From NCBI RefSeq assembly GCF_008244685.1, contig NZ_VTFT01000001.1:3141248-3205247 (forward strand): a stretch of 64,000 bases of DNA. The letters are read 5' to 3'. The translations under genes were made by a program, and so were the position numbers. How positions within the stretch are numbered: the first letter of the stretch is position 1; every line of letters starts with the position of its first letter. The stretch is from Luteimonas viscosa (GTDB lineage Bacteria > Pseudomonadota > Gammaproteobacteria > Xanthomonadales > Xanthomonadaceae). Below, piece after piece: positions 54,101 to 63,900 of this stretch. The notes beneath the pieces are model-generated. The model was not told where the DNA came from and did no database searches. It saw nothing but the letters and a program-made list of their open reading frames with translations.

Positions 54101-56116
54101 CTACCGCCAGATCGAAACCTGCTCCTCGGGCTTGCGCAGCATCGCGTTGCCGGCCTTGCACTTGAAGGTCTCGGCGAACGCGGGCAGGTTGACCAGGGGC
54201 CCGTTCGCGCGCCACCTTCCCGGCGCCTGTGCGCGCGTGGCTACCGCCTGGGCCGCGGTTTCGGGCGACAACTGTTCGCGCCACAGCGCTGCCCACGAAC
54301 GGAAGAACGATTCGCGACCCTCGTCGTCGAGTTCGGGCTGCGCGTTCGCGAGTGCGTCGAGCGCCAGTTCGACTGCGGCCAGGTCGGCCGCGTTCTCGTC
54401 GCGGGTCAGGTTGCCGTCGACCTTCAAGGCGTTCGTCGCGGGGTAGTCGTAGGTCGAGTACTGGGCGGCGAGCTGGTTCGTGCGCGCACCGAACGCGGCC
54501 TCGTCGGCCGGGGTCCACCAGCTGCGCACGTTGCCGGCGGCGTCCACCAGCTGTCCCCTGCTGTCGATGGCGCGGCTGAGCTCGTGCCCGACCAGGGCGC
54601 CGAAGCTGCCGTACTGGGCGGCGGTCTCCTGCTCCATGTCCAGCACCGGCGCCTGCAACGCCGCGGCCGAGACGATCAGCCGGTTGTGGGCGAGGTCGTA
54701 GGCCAGCGCCGGTTGCTGCGGCAGCACGTCCCAGCGGCGCTGGGCGTTGCCGATGCCGATGCGGCGCATTTCCTCGCGACGATGCCAGGTCGACGCGATC
54801 AGCATGTTGCTGCCGAAGCTGGAGCGGCCCATCGGCTGCACGGTGTAGTCGATGTCGCGCTCCGGGGCGCCGATCTCGATGGTCAGCTTCTCCAGCTTGG
54901 CGCGGGCCTCGGCGCGCGCGGCGTCGGACATCCAGCTGTTGCGGTCGACCGCGCGGGCGAGGGCGGCGCGAACGTCGGCCGCGATCGTCCCGGCGCGCGA
55001 GCGCGTGGTCCCGGGCAGGTAGCGCGCCACGTATTCGCGCGCCAGCATCGGGCCGGCGGCGCGGTTGATCGCATCGAGCACCTGGACGTCGCGCAGCGGC
55101 GGCGCGGTCTGCCCGCGCAGCACGCGTCCGTGGAACGAGAAATGCGCGTCGCGGAAATCCTTCGCCAGGTACGGCGCCATCGCGTTGCCGATCTGGTAGC
55201 GCAGGTAGGCCTTCCATTGCGCCGGCTTGAGCGTGCGGACCAGTGTGTCGACCTGGGTGAAGTAGTCGGCGTGGGCCATCGAGACGCTGTCGTCGCTCAC
55301 GCCCTGCGACTGGAGGTAATTGCCCAGCTGCAGGTTGCGGAACTGCTTGGCCAGTCCTTCGGTCGGCACCAGGGCGTAGTTCTCGCGCGGGTCGCGCAGC
55401 GCGGTGATCGGGCGCGATGCGCGCGCGATGCGCGTCTCCAGGTCGATGACCTGCGCCATCTCCGTCTTCAGCTGTTCCTGCGGCGTGCCGGTGAGGGCGA
55501 GGATCTTCTCCACGTACTCGGTGTAGCGGCCGAGCAGGGCGCGGGTGTCGGCGTCCTCGCGGGTGTAGTAGGCCGGGTCGGGCAGCGCCAGGCCGCCCTG
55601 CGAGAAGTAGCCGACGTGGCGGTCGAGGTCCGCCAGGTCGAGGTCCGCGGTGAAGTTGAACACCACCGGGATGCCGACCTGGTGCAGCGCCGCGATCGAC
55701 GGGGCGATGTCCTTGCTGCGCTTGATCGCGTTGATGCGCGAGAGCAGGGTGGCGATCGGCTGCGCGCCGTCGCGTTCCAGCGCGGCCTCGTCGATGCCGC
55801 TCACCCAGAAGTCGCCGAGCAGCTTCTGCACGTCGTTCTGCGGGTTCAGCACCGCGTCGTCGAGCAGGGCGCGCTGCTGCAACAGGGCGCGTTGCTGCAT
55901 GTGCCCGAGCGCCGACACGCTGCCGCTGCCGCTGACGATGGTGTTGGCCGTCAGCCAGTCCTTGTTGACGAAGCCGTAGAAGTCGCTGCAGGCGGTGATC
56001 GCCGGCGCCGCCGGCTTGCTGGAGCGGCGCTTGCGCTGGGCGTCGGCATCGGGGGACGCCAGGGCCAGGACGAGGCTGGCGGCAAGGGCGACGGCAAGCG
56101 GCTTGTGGATCGGCAT
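54101..56116 (-). CDS. M13-family peptidase with degenerate zinc site
   Basis: A 671-aa exported protein of the neprilysin family, signal peptide 1-27. The family motif H-E-x-x-H is HELSR here (near 511): the second zinc His is Arg (codon CGC instead of CAC). The N-A-Y-Y substrate motif is also changed (LAYDLAHNRLIV). The third-ligand region is DENAADLAAVE. The rest of the fold is well kept (VGHELSRAIDSRGQLVD). It is likely inactive or has another role. The neighbour at 56273 is an intact paralogue. Confidence 0.88.
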   Translation of the reverse strand: MPIHKPLAVALAASLVLALASPDADAQRKRRSSKPAAPAITACSDFYGFVNKDWLTANTIVSGSGSVSALGHMQQRALLQQRALLDDAVLNPQNDVQKLLGDFWVSGIDEAALERDGAQPIATLLSRINAIKRSKDIAPSIAALHQVGIPVVFNFTADLDLADLDRHVGYFSQGGLALPDPAYYTREDADTRALLGRYTEYVEKILALTGTPQEQLKTEMAQVIDLETRIARASRPITALRDPRENYALVPTEGLAKQFRNLQLGNYLQSQGVSDDSVSMAHADYFTQVDTLVRTLKPAQWKAYLRYQIGNAMAPYLAKDFRDAHFSFHGRVLRGQTAPPLRDVQVLDAINRAAGPMLAREYVARYLPGTTRSRAGTIAADVRAALARAVDRNSWMSDAARAEARAKLEKLTIEIGAPERDIDYTVQPMGRSSFGSNMLIASTWHRREEMRRIGIGNAQRRWDVLPQQPALAYDLAHNRLIVSAAALQAPVLDMEQETAAQYGSFGALVGHELSRAIDSRGQLVDAAGNVRSWWTPADEAAFGARTNQLAAQYSTYDYPATNALKVDGNLTRDENAADLAAVELALDALANAQPELDDEGRESFFRSWAALWREQLSPETAAQAVATRAQAPGRWRANGPLVNLPAFAETFKCKAGNAMLRKPEEQVSIWR

Positions 56117-56217
56117 CGAGCGGGTCCGGGACGGGAACTGGAAGCTGCGGATTCTAGCAAGCCGGCCGGCGCCGCCTTCACCCGGTGACGCGGCGCGCGT
56201 CACGGAAACGTCCTGCC

Positions 56218-56247
56218 TGAACGAAGAAGCCCGGCGTGCGCCGGGCT
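56218..56247 (-). terminator. Terminator of the intact M13 peptidase gene
   Basis: On the minus strand AGCCCGGCG, loop CA, CGCCGGGCT, then TCTTCGTTCA. Nine-bp stem with a moderate T-run, 26 bp after the stop of the gene at 56273. It separates the two M13 genes into different transcripts, at least in part. Confidence 0.75.
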
Positions 56248-56272
56248 CCTGCGTTCAGGGCAGCGGCGGTTG

Positions 56273-58387
56273 CTACCAGATCACGACCTGGCGGTCGCCG
56301 TCGCGCACCATCGCGTCGCCCGGCTTGCAGCCGAACGCCGCCGCGAAGGCCGGCAGGTTGGAGGGCGCGCCGATCGCCCGGAACTCCGCCAGCGCGTGCT
56401 CGTCGGTGACCAGGCGCTTGCTCAGCTCTTCCGGCGTGAAGTTGCGGCGCCATACCGTGGCCCAGTTGAGGAAGAAGCGCTGGTCGCGGGTCAGGCCGTC
56501 GGTCATCGGGTCGGGCGTGCCGGCGGTGGCCTTCTTCATCGCGTCGTAGGCCGTGGCCAGGCCGCCGAGGTCGCCGATGTTTTCACCCAGCGTATGGGTG
56601 CCGTTGAGTGCGCGGCCATCGCTGGTCCTGTAGCCATCGAACTGCGCGACCAGCTTGCCGGTGCGCTCCTTGAACGCGGCCGCGTCCGCTTCGGTCCACC
56701 AGTTCTCGAACTTTCCTGTCGGGCCGAAGCGGCTGCCCTGGTCGTCGTAGCCGTGGCTCATTTCGTGGCCGATCACCGCGCCGATGCCGCCATAGTTCAT
56801 CTCGTCGGTCGCATCCGGATCGAAGAACGGCGGCTGCAGGATCGCGGCCGGGAACACGATCTCGTTCTGCAGCGGGTTGTAGTAGGCATTGACCATCTGC
56901 GGCGGCATCGCCCACTCGGTCTTGTCGACCGGCTCGCCGATCTTGCCGATCTGCCACCTGTAGTTGAATTCCTGCGCGGCCAGCACGTTGTCCAGGTAGC
57001 TCTCGCGCCCGGTTTCCAGGCCGTTCCAGTCGCGCCACTTGTCGGTGTAGCCGATCTTGGTGGTGAAGGCGGCCTGCTTCTCCAGCGCCTTGGCCTTGGT
57101 CTCCTCGCTCATCCATTCCAGGTTCTGGATGCGCGCCTTCAGCGCCTCGCCCAGGTTGGCGACCAGCGCTTCCATCTTGGCCTTGGACTCGGGCGGGAAG
57201 GCGACCTTCACGTACAGCTGGCCCATGGCCTCGCCGACCTGGCCGTCGATCGTGCCGAGCACGCGCTTCCAGCGCGGTTCGAGCTCCTTCTGGCCGCTGA
57301 GGGTCCTGTTGTGGAAGTCGTAGTGCTGCTGCACGAAGGCGTCTGACAGGTAGGGCGAGGCGCCGTCGACGACGTGGAAGCGCAGGTAGCTCTTCCACTG
57401 GTCGACCGGCACGTCTGCCAGCATCGCGTCCACCTCGCGGAAGTAATCCGGCACCGAGACCGAGAAGGTCCCGGGCTGCTCGACACCCTGGGCTTCGAAG
57501 AACTCCGTCCAGGAGAAGTTGGGCGTCAGCTTGTCGGCATCGGCCACCGGCATCGGGTTGTAGTAGAGCGACACGTCGCGCGAGAACTCGGCACGCGACT
57601 TCGATGCGGCCGCGAGCCGGGTCTCGAACGCCAGCACGTCGTTCGCCTGCGTCGCCGCCTCGGCGGCGGGCACGCCCGAGAGCTCGAGGACCTTGGCAAT
57701 GTGCGCGACGTAGGCATCGCGGATGTCCTGCTTGTCGGCATCCTTGTAGTACGGCGTGTCGGGCAGGCCGAGTCCGCCCTGGCCGGTGGCGGCGATGTTG
57801 ATGCTGGAGTCCTTGAAGTCGGGCATCGCGCCGACACCGATCAGGAAGCCCTGGCCCTTCGCGGCGGTCTCGCGCAGCCAGGCCACGATGCCGGCGCTGT
57901 CGGACAGCGCGTCGATGCGCGCCAGCTCGTCCCGGAGCGGTTCGATGCCCTGGGCGTTGATCTTCGCCTCGTCCATGCCGGTGGCCCAGAAATCGCCGAC
58001 CAGCTTCTCGACCCCGGTGGCGTCGGCATCGGCGGCGGCCTGTTCGGCGAGCTGCTGCTGCACCGCCGTGGAGCGCTCGTCGAGCATCTCGAACGCGCCC
58101 CAGCTGGTGCGGTCGCCCGGGATCGGGTTGGCGGCGAGGAATTTCGCGTTGGCATAGCCGGCGAAATCGGTGCAGGCGTTCTTCGAGGTGTCGAGGTCCT
58201 CGACCTGGAACTGGTTGAACGGGGGCAGCTTGCTCTCGTCGAGGGTCATCTCGCGCGCGGCGGGGGCGTCGGCCGGCGCGGTGGCGGTGGCCGCGGCCGG
58301 GGCGGACTCGCGCTGGCAGGCGCTCACGGCCAGCGTCACGGCGAGGGACAACAGCAGCAGTCTTGGGGTGGTGGGGCTCACGGGCAT
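56273..58387 (-). CDS. M13-family zinc metallopeptidase, lipoprotein
   Basis: A 704-aa neprilysin/PepO-type endopeptidase for oligopeptides in the periplasm. Lipobox AVSACQ near residues 18-23. Intact motifs: NAYYNPLQNEIVFPAAIL, zinc HEMSH (about 540), and GENIGDLGGLATAYDA with the third zinc Glu. Ends in the family-typical C-terminal tryptophan (RQVVIW). The start at 58387 places the lipoprotein signal at the N-terminus. Confidence 0.95.
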   Translation of the reverse strand: MPVSPTTPRLLLLSLAVTLAVSACQRESAPAAATATAPADAPAAREMTLDESKLPPFNQFQVEDLDTSKNACTDFAGYANAKFLAANPIPGDRTSWGAFEMLDERSTAVQQQLAEQAAADADATGVEKLVGDFWATGMDEAKINAQGIEPLRDELARIDALSDSAGIVAWLRETAAKGQGFLIGVGAMPDFKDSSINIAATGQGGLGLPDTPYYKDADKQDIRDAYVAHIAKVLELSGVPAAEAATQANDVLAFETRLAAASKSRAEFSRDVSLYYNPMPVADADKLTPNFSWTEFFEAQGVEQPGTFSVSVPDYFREVDAMLADVPVDQWKSYLRFHVVDGASPYLSDAFVQQHYDFHNRTLSGQKELEPRWKRVLGTIDGQVGEAMGQLYVKVAFPPESKAKMEALVANLGEALKARIQNLEWMSEETKAKALEKQAAFTTKIGYTDKWRDWNGLETGRESYLDNVLAAQEFNYRWQIGKIGEPVDKTEWAMPPQMVNAYYNPLQNEIVFPAAILQPPFFDPDATDEMNYGGIGAVIGHEMSHGYDDQGSRFGPTGKFENWWTEADAAAFKERTGKLVAQFDGYRTSDGRALNGTHTLGENIGDLGGLATAYDAMKKATAGTPDPMTDGLTRDQRFFLNWATVWRRNFTPEELSKRLVTDEHALAEFRAIGAPSNLPAFAAAFGCKPGDAMVRDGDRQVVIW

Positions 58388-58557
58388 CTCCGGTGTCGAT
58401 GGAACGGCGACGACGGAAACCGCCGGGGCCGGCTGCGCGGCACTGTACGCCCGTGCATGCGGGGGTCGAAGGTGTCGAAGGTCATGCCGCCGCGGCGCGG
58501 CATTCACACGCCGCTGCGATTGCGTGCAGAATCAGCCGTTTGGCGAGGGAGACCGGC

Positions 58558-59931
58558 ATGCGGGTGCATTTCCACGGCGCGGCGGGCGAGGTCACCGGTT
58601 CGATGCACCTGGTCGAGGCCGCGGGAAAGCGGGTGCTGCTTGACTGCGGCATGATCCAGGGCGGCAGCGCGAACGAAGCCCGCAACTTCGATCCGTTCCC
58701 GTTCGATCCCGCTTCGATCGACGCGCTGGTGGTGAGCCACGCCCACATCGACCACATCGGCCGCATTCCGCGGCTGGTCTGGCAGGGCTTCCGCGGGCCG
58801 GTGTTCATCCAGCGGGCCGGCGCCGACCTGATGCCGATCATGCTGCTCGATGCGGCGTCGCTGGCCGAGAATGATGCCGACCGCGAGAACCGCAGGCGCC
58901 GCGCCGGCGAGCCCGAGGCGATGCCGCTGTTCACGCGCGACGACGTGCACGACGTGCTCGCGCTGCTGCAGCCGATTGCCTACGACGCGCGCACGCAGAT
59001 CCTGCCGGGGGTGGAGATCGCATTTCGCGATGCCGGCCACATCCTCGGTTCATCGATCGTCGAATTGTGGGCCGACGATCGCAAGCTGGTGTTCTCCGGC
59101 GACCTCGGCCCCCGCGGCACGCCGATCCTGCGCGACCCGGTGCAGGTGCGCGAGGCCGACCTGGTGCTGATGGAATCCACCTACGGCGATCGCAACCACC
59201 GCGACCGCATCGACACCATCCACGAATTCGGCGAGCTGCTCGAGCAGGCATGGAACGGGCGGGGCAAGGTGCTGATCCCCGCGTTCGCGGTCGGTCGTTC
59301 GCAGGAACTGCTGTACTGGTTCGCCCGATACTGGGACGAGTGGAAACTCTCGCGCTGGCGGATCTTCCTCGACAGCCCGATGGCGGCGAAGGTGGTGTCG
59401 GTGTACGACCGCCACCAGCGTCTGTTCGATGCCGAGGCGCAGAAGGTCTGGAAAGACCACCCGACCCCGTTCAACCTGCCCAACCTGCACATCACCGCCT
59501 CGACCGAGGAATCGATCGCGATCAACCGCATCGAGAACGGCGCGATCGTGATCGCCGGCAGCGGCATGGCCAACGGCGGCCGCATCCTGCATCACTTCCG
59601 CCACAACATCGACCGGCGCGACACCCATGTGGTGTTCGTCGGCTACCAGGCCGAAGGCACGCTCGGCCGACGCCTGGTCGACGGCGCGAAATGGGTGCGC
59701 ATCCATGGCCACGACCACCGCGTGGGTGCGCGCATCCACACCATCGGCGGCCTGTCGGCGCACACCGACCAGCGTGGCCTGATCGAATGGTACGAAGGTT
59801 TCGAAGGCAAGCCTCCGCTGGTGCTGGTGCACGGCGAGGACAGGGCCCGCGAAGCGCTGGCGGGCGAGCTCGGCGAGCGCGACGGCATCGACGTGCGGCT
59901 GGCGCGTCCGGGGATGGTCGTCGAGGTCTGA
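58558..59931 (+). CDS. MBL-fold beta-CASP ribonuclease-like protein
   Basis: A 457-aa protein of the CPSF73/Ysh1-like branch of metallo-beta-lactamases. Zinc motif HAHIDHIG at 61-68, GHILGSS and SGDLGPRGTPIL later. The beta-CASP insert has LIPAFAVGRSQELLY and AGSGMANGGRILHH. The RMMBL end is GGLSAHTDQRGLIEW. Likely acts on RNA in the cytoplasm; the role in this group of bacteria is not settled. It diverges from the M13 gene. Confidence 0.92.
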   Translation: MRVHFHGAAGEVTGSMHLVEAAGKRVLLDCGMIQGGSANEARNFDPFPFDPASIDALVVSHAHIDHIGRIPRLVWQGFRGPVFIQRAGADLMPIMLLDAASLAENDADRENRRRRAGEPEAMPLFTRDDVHDVLALLQPIAYDARTQILPGVEIAFRDAGHILGSSIVELWADDRKLVFSGDLGPRGTPILRDPVQVREADLVLMESTYGDRNHRDRIDTIHEFGELLEQAWNGRGKVLIPAFAVGRSQELLYWFARYWDEWKLSRWRIFLDSPMAAKVVSVYDRHQRLFDAEAQKVWKDHPTPFNLPNLHITASTEESIAINRIENGAIVIAGSGMANGGRILHHFRHNIDRRDTHVVFVGYQAEGTLGRRLVDGAKWVRIHGHDHRVGARIHTIGGLSAHTDQRGLIEWYEGFEGKPPLVLVHGEDRAREALAGELGERDGIDVRLARPGMVVEV

Positions 59932-60041
59932 TGGCAGTCCGGCCGCATGACGACCGGCACCCTGACCAGTCACATGTGCGGGCGCGGCGTCGTCCCCGTT
60001 AACATCCATGCAGCCGGGCATGGAGCCCGAGGGGACGTTCG

Positions 60042-60935
60042 ATGCTCGCGATCCGCGACCTGTGCAAGACCTACGCCAACGGCGTGCATGCGCTCGACCA
60101 CGTGAGCCTGGACATCCCGCGCGGGATGTTCGGCCTGCTGGGACCCAACGGCGCCGGCAAGTCCTCGCTGATGCGCACGCTGGCGACGCTGCAGGAGGCC
60201 GACAGTGGCAGCGCCACGCTCGAAGGCGCCGACGGCACGCCGATCGACGTGCTTCGCGACAAGGACGCGGTGCGACGCCAGCTCGGCTACCTGCCGCAGG
60301 ATTTCGGCGTGTATCCGAAGGTCAGCGCCGAGGACCTGCTCGAGCACTTCGCGGTGCTCAAGGGGCTCACCGCACGCGCGCAACGACGCGAGGTGGTCGA
60401 CGGCCTGCTGAAGCAGGTCAACCTGTGGGATGCGCGCAAGCGCAAGCTCGGCGGCTTCTCCGGCGGCATGCGCCAGCGCTTCGGCATCGCCCAGGCGTTG
60501 CTCGGCAATCCGCGGCTGGTGATCGTCGACGAGCCGACCGCCGGACTCGACCCGGAGGAGCGCAATCGTTTCCTCAACCTGCTGGCCGACATCGGCGAAC
60601 AGGTGGCGGTGATCCTGTCGACGCACATCGTCGAGGACGTGACCGACCTGTGTCCGACGATGGCGATCATGAACAGGGGCCGGGTGCTGCTCACCGGCCG
60701 GCCGGCCGACGCCATCGCTGAACTGCGCGAACAGGTGTGGCGCAAGCAGGTGAGCAAGGAGGCGCTACCGGGTTACGAGGCCAGCCACACCGTGCTGTCG
60801 ACGCGGCTGGTCGGTGGACAACCCGTGATCCACGTGTTCAGCGGGCAACGCCCGGAGGAAGGCTTCGAGCGTATCGATCCCGATCTCGAGGACGTCTACT
60901 TCCGCCAGTTGCGCCTGCAGCGCCAGGCGGCCTGA
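60042..60935 (+). CDS. ABC transporter ATP-binding protein
   Basis: A 297-aa ATPase. Walker A LLGPNGAGKSS (about 32-42), signature LGGFSGGMRQRFGIAQALL, Walker B LVIVDEPTAGLD, switch His in ILSTHIVED. A C-terminal extension of about 80 residues follows. GAGGGG lies ahead of the ATG. It pairs with the very large permease-peptidase protein starting 11 bp later, an arrangement seen in Bacteroidetes and Xanthomonadaceae. Confidence 0.93.
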   Translation: MLAIRDLCKTYANGVHALDHVSLDIPRGMFGLLGPNGAGKSSLMRTLATLQEADSGSATLEGADGTPIDVLRDKDAVRRQLGYLPQDFGVYPKVSAEDLLEHFAVLKGLTARAQRREVVDGLLKQVNLWDARKRKLGGFSGGMRQRFGIAQALLGNPRLVIVDEPTAGLDPEERNRFLNLLADIGEQVAVILSTHIVEDVTDLCPTMAIMNRGRVLLTGRPADAIAELREQVWRKQVSKEALPGYEASHTVLSTRLVGGQPVIHVFSGQRPEEGFERIDPDLEDVYFRQLRLQRQAA

Positions 60936-60945
60936 GGCGCCGCGC

Positions 60946-63900
60946 ATGATCCTCGAATTCTTCCGTTTCGAGTTGCGCGAACAACTGCGCTCGCCGCTGC
61001 TGTGGTTCCTGGCGGTGCTGTTCGCGCTGCTGGGCTTCGGCGCCGCGGCCAGCGATGCGGTACAACTCGGCGGCGGCATCGGCAATGTCCATCGCAACGC
61101 GCCGATCGTGGTCGCGCAGTGGCTGACGGTGTTCACCCTGCTGGGCATGCTGATCGTGCCGATCTTCGTGAGCGCGGCGCTGCTGCGCGACTTCGAGCAG
61201 GGCACGGCGGAACTCTTCTTCGCCAGTCCGATCCGCCGTCGCGACTACCTGATGGGTCGGCTGGCGGCGGCGATGCTGGCGAGCGTGGTGGTGTACCTGG
61301 TGATCGCGCTCGGCATCTTCGTCGCCCAGTTCATGCCCTGGATCGACGAGGCGCGGCTGGGGCCGGCGTCGCTGCGGCCCTACCTGTGGGCGTTCGCGGT
61401 GATGGTGCTGCCGAACCTGGCGTTCACCGGCGGCCTGCTGGCGCTGCTGGCGGCCCTGACGCGTTCGATCCTCTGGGTCTACCTGGGCGTCATCGGCTTC
61501 TTCGTGCTGTACGGCGTCAGCGCCGCGCTGATGCGCGACCTCGACAACGTCTGGCTGGCGACCCTGCTAGAACCGCTCGGCATCCGTGCCTTCGCGCGTA
61601 CGATCCGCTACTGGTCGGCGGAGGAGCGCAACACGGGGCTTCCGGCCCTGGCCGGCTACCTGCTGGCCAACCGCGCGCTGTGGATTGCGCTGGGGCTGGC
61701 GCTGTTCGCCGCCACGTTCGCGCTTTTCCGCACCGAGCGCACCGGCACCGGGCGCGGACTGTGGCGTCGCAAGGCCCGCAACTTGATGCCCGCCGAGATC
61801 CCGCCGCCGACCGTGCCGGCGCCTGCCCCGCCGCGGGTCGCACCGTCGTTCGGCCGCGGCACCGCGCTGCACCAGTTCCTGCACCAGGTGCGCTTCGACA
61901 CGTCGGGCGTGCTGCGCAGCGTGCCGTTCCTGGTGATGCTGGCGTTCGGCCTGGCCAACTTCATCCCCACCGCGCTGTCGATCCAGTCGATGTACGGCAC
62001 CGACGTGTACCCGGTGACCTCGCGGATGCTGGATGCGCTGCGCGGCAGCTTCAGCTTCCTGCTGGTGATCATCGTCATGTTCTACGCCGGCGAACTGGTG
62101 TGGAAGGAACGCGCGGCGAAGATCCACGAAGTCACCGACGCCGCCCCGTTCCCCGGCTGGGTGCCGCTGGCCGCCAAGTTCTGCGTGATCGTCGCGGTGG
62201 TGCTTCTCTTCCACGCGATCGGCATGCTCGCCTCCATCGCGATCCAGCTGGCCAAGGGGTTCACCGCGATCGAACCGGCGCTGTACGGCAAGGCCCTGCT
62301 GCTCGATTCGGTCCCGTTCGTGCTGATGGGTGGCATGGGGCTGGTGCTGCAGGTGCTGGCGAACAACAAGTTCATCGGTTACGGCCTGCTGGTGCTGGTG
62401 GTGCTGTCGCAGATCGTGCTGGGCGTGCTCGACTTCACCCACAACCTGTACACCTTCGGCAGCTGGCCGAATGCGCCGTATTCGGACATGAACGGCTACG
62501 GCCACTTCCTCGCGGGGCAGCTGTGGTTCCAGGGCTACTGGGGCGTGCTGCTGCTGGCGCTGCTGTTGCTGAGTGCCGGGCTGTGGGTGCGCGGGGTCGA
62601 CCAGGGCTGGCGCCAGCGCCGGGCGCAACTGCGCGCGCGCATGCGTGGCGGGCTCGGCGTGGCCTTCGTCGCGGCGCTGGCGGGGTTCGCCGGCATCGGT
62701 GCCTGGCTGTTCTGGAACACCAATGTCCGCAACGAGTACATCTCGCCGGAAGGCCAGCTCGACCTGATGGCGCGTTACGAGAAGGAGTACAAGCAGTACG
62801 AGCAGCTGCCGCAGCCGAAGATCGTGGCCAGCCGACCGCTGGTCGACCTGCGGCCCGAGAGCCAGTCGATGACGGCCGATGTGGCCTACACCGTGCACAA
62901 TCCGCACCGCGAGCCGATCGCCGACGTCCACCTGCAGGTGGACGACGACGACACGCTCACGTCGGTCGACCTCGGCGGGCAGGCCCTGGCCGCGCACGAC
63001 GCGCCGCTCGGCTACCGGATCTACCGCCTGTCGCGCCCGCTGCAGCCGGACGAGCGGCGCGAGTTCCGCTTCCGAATGGAGTTCCGTCCCAAGGGCATCA
63101 CCAATTCCCAGGCGCAGACCCGGTTCGTCGACAACGGCAGCTTCTTCAACAGCAGCCTGTTCCCGTCGTTCGGCTACAACCCGCGTGCCGAGATCGAGGA
63201 TCGCAACGACCGGCGCAAGCGCGACCTCGGCGAGCCGCGGCGGATGCCCAGACTGGAGGACGAGGCCGCGCGCGCCAACACCTACCTCGGCGACGACGGC
63301 GACTGGATCGATTTCTCGACCACGGTCTGCACCGCACCCGACCAGGTGGCGCTGGCGCCGGGCTATCTCGAGCGCGAGTTCATGCGCGACGGACGCCGCT
63401 GCTTCAGCTATTCCATGGACCAGCCGATGCTCGACTTCTACGCCTTCCTGTCGGCGCGCTGGCAGGTGAAGAAGGGCGTCTACAAGGACATCCCGATCGA
63501 GGTGTACTACGACGCCAGGCACCCGTTCAACGTGGACCGCATGATCGAGGCGACGCAGAAGTCGCTGGGGTATTTCGAGCAGAACTTCACCCCATACCAG
63601 CACCGCCAGTTCCGGATCATAGAGTTCCCGGGCTATGCCAGCTTCGCGCAGGCGTTCGCCAACACGATCCCGTACTCAGAGTCGATCGGATTCATCACCG
63701 ATCTGCGCGACCCGGACAATATCGACTACGTGTTCTACGTCACCACGCACGAGGCCGCGCACCAGTGGTGGGCGCACCAGGTGATCGGCGCCAACGTGCA
63801 GGGCGCGACCATGCTGTCGGAGACCCTGGCGCAGTACTCGGCGCTGATGGTGATGGAGCAGGAATACGGGCGCGCCAACATGCGGCAGTTCCTGCGCTAC

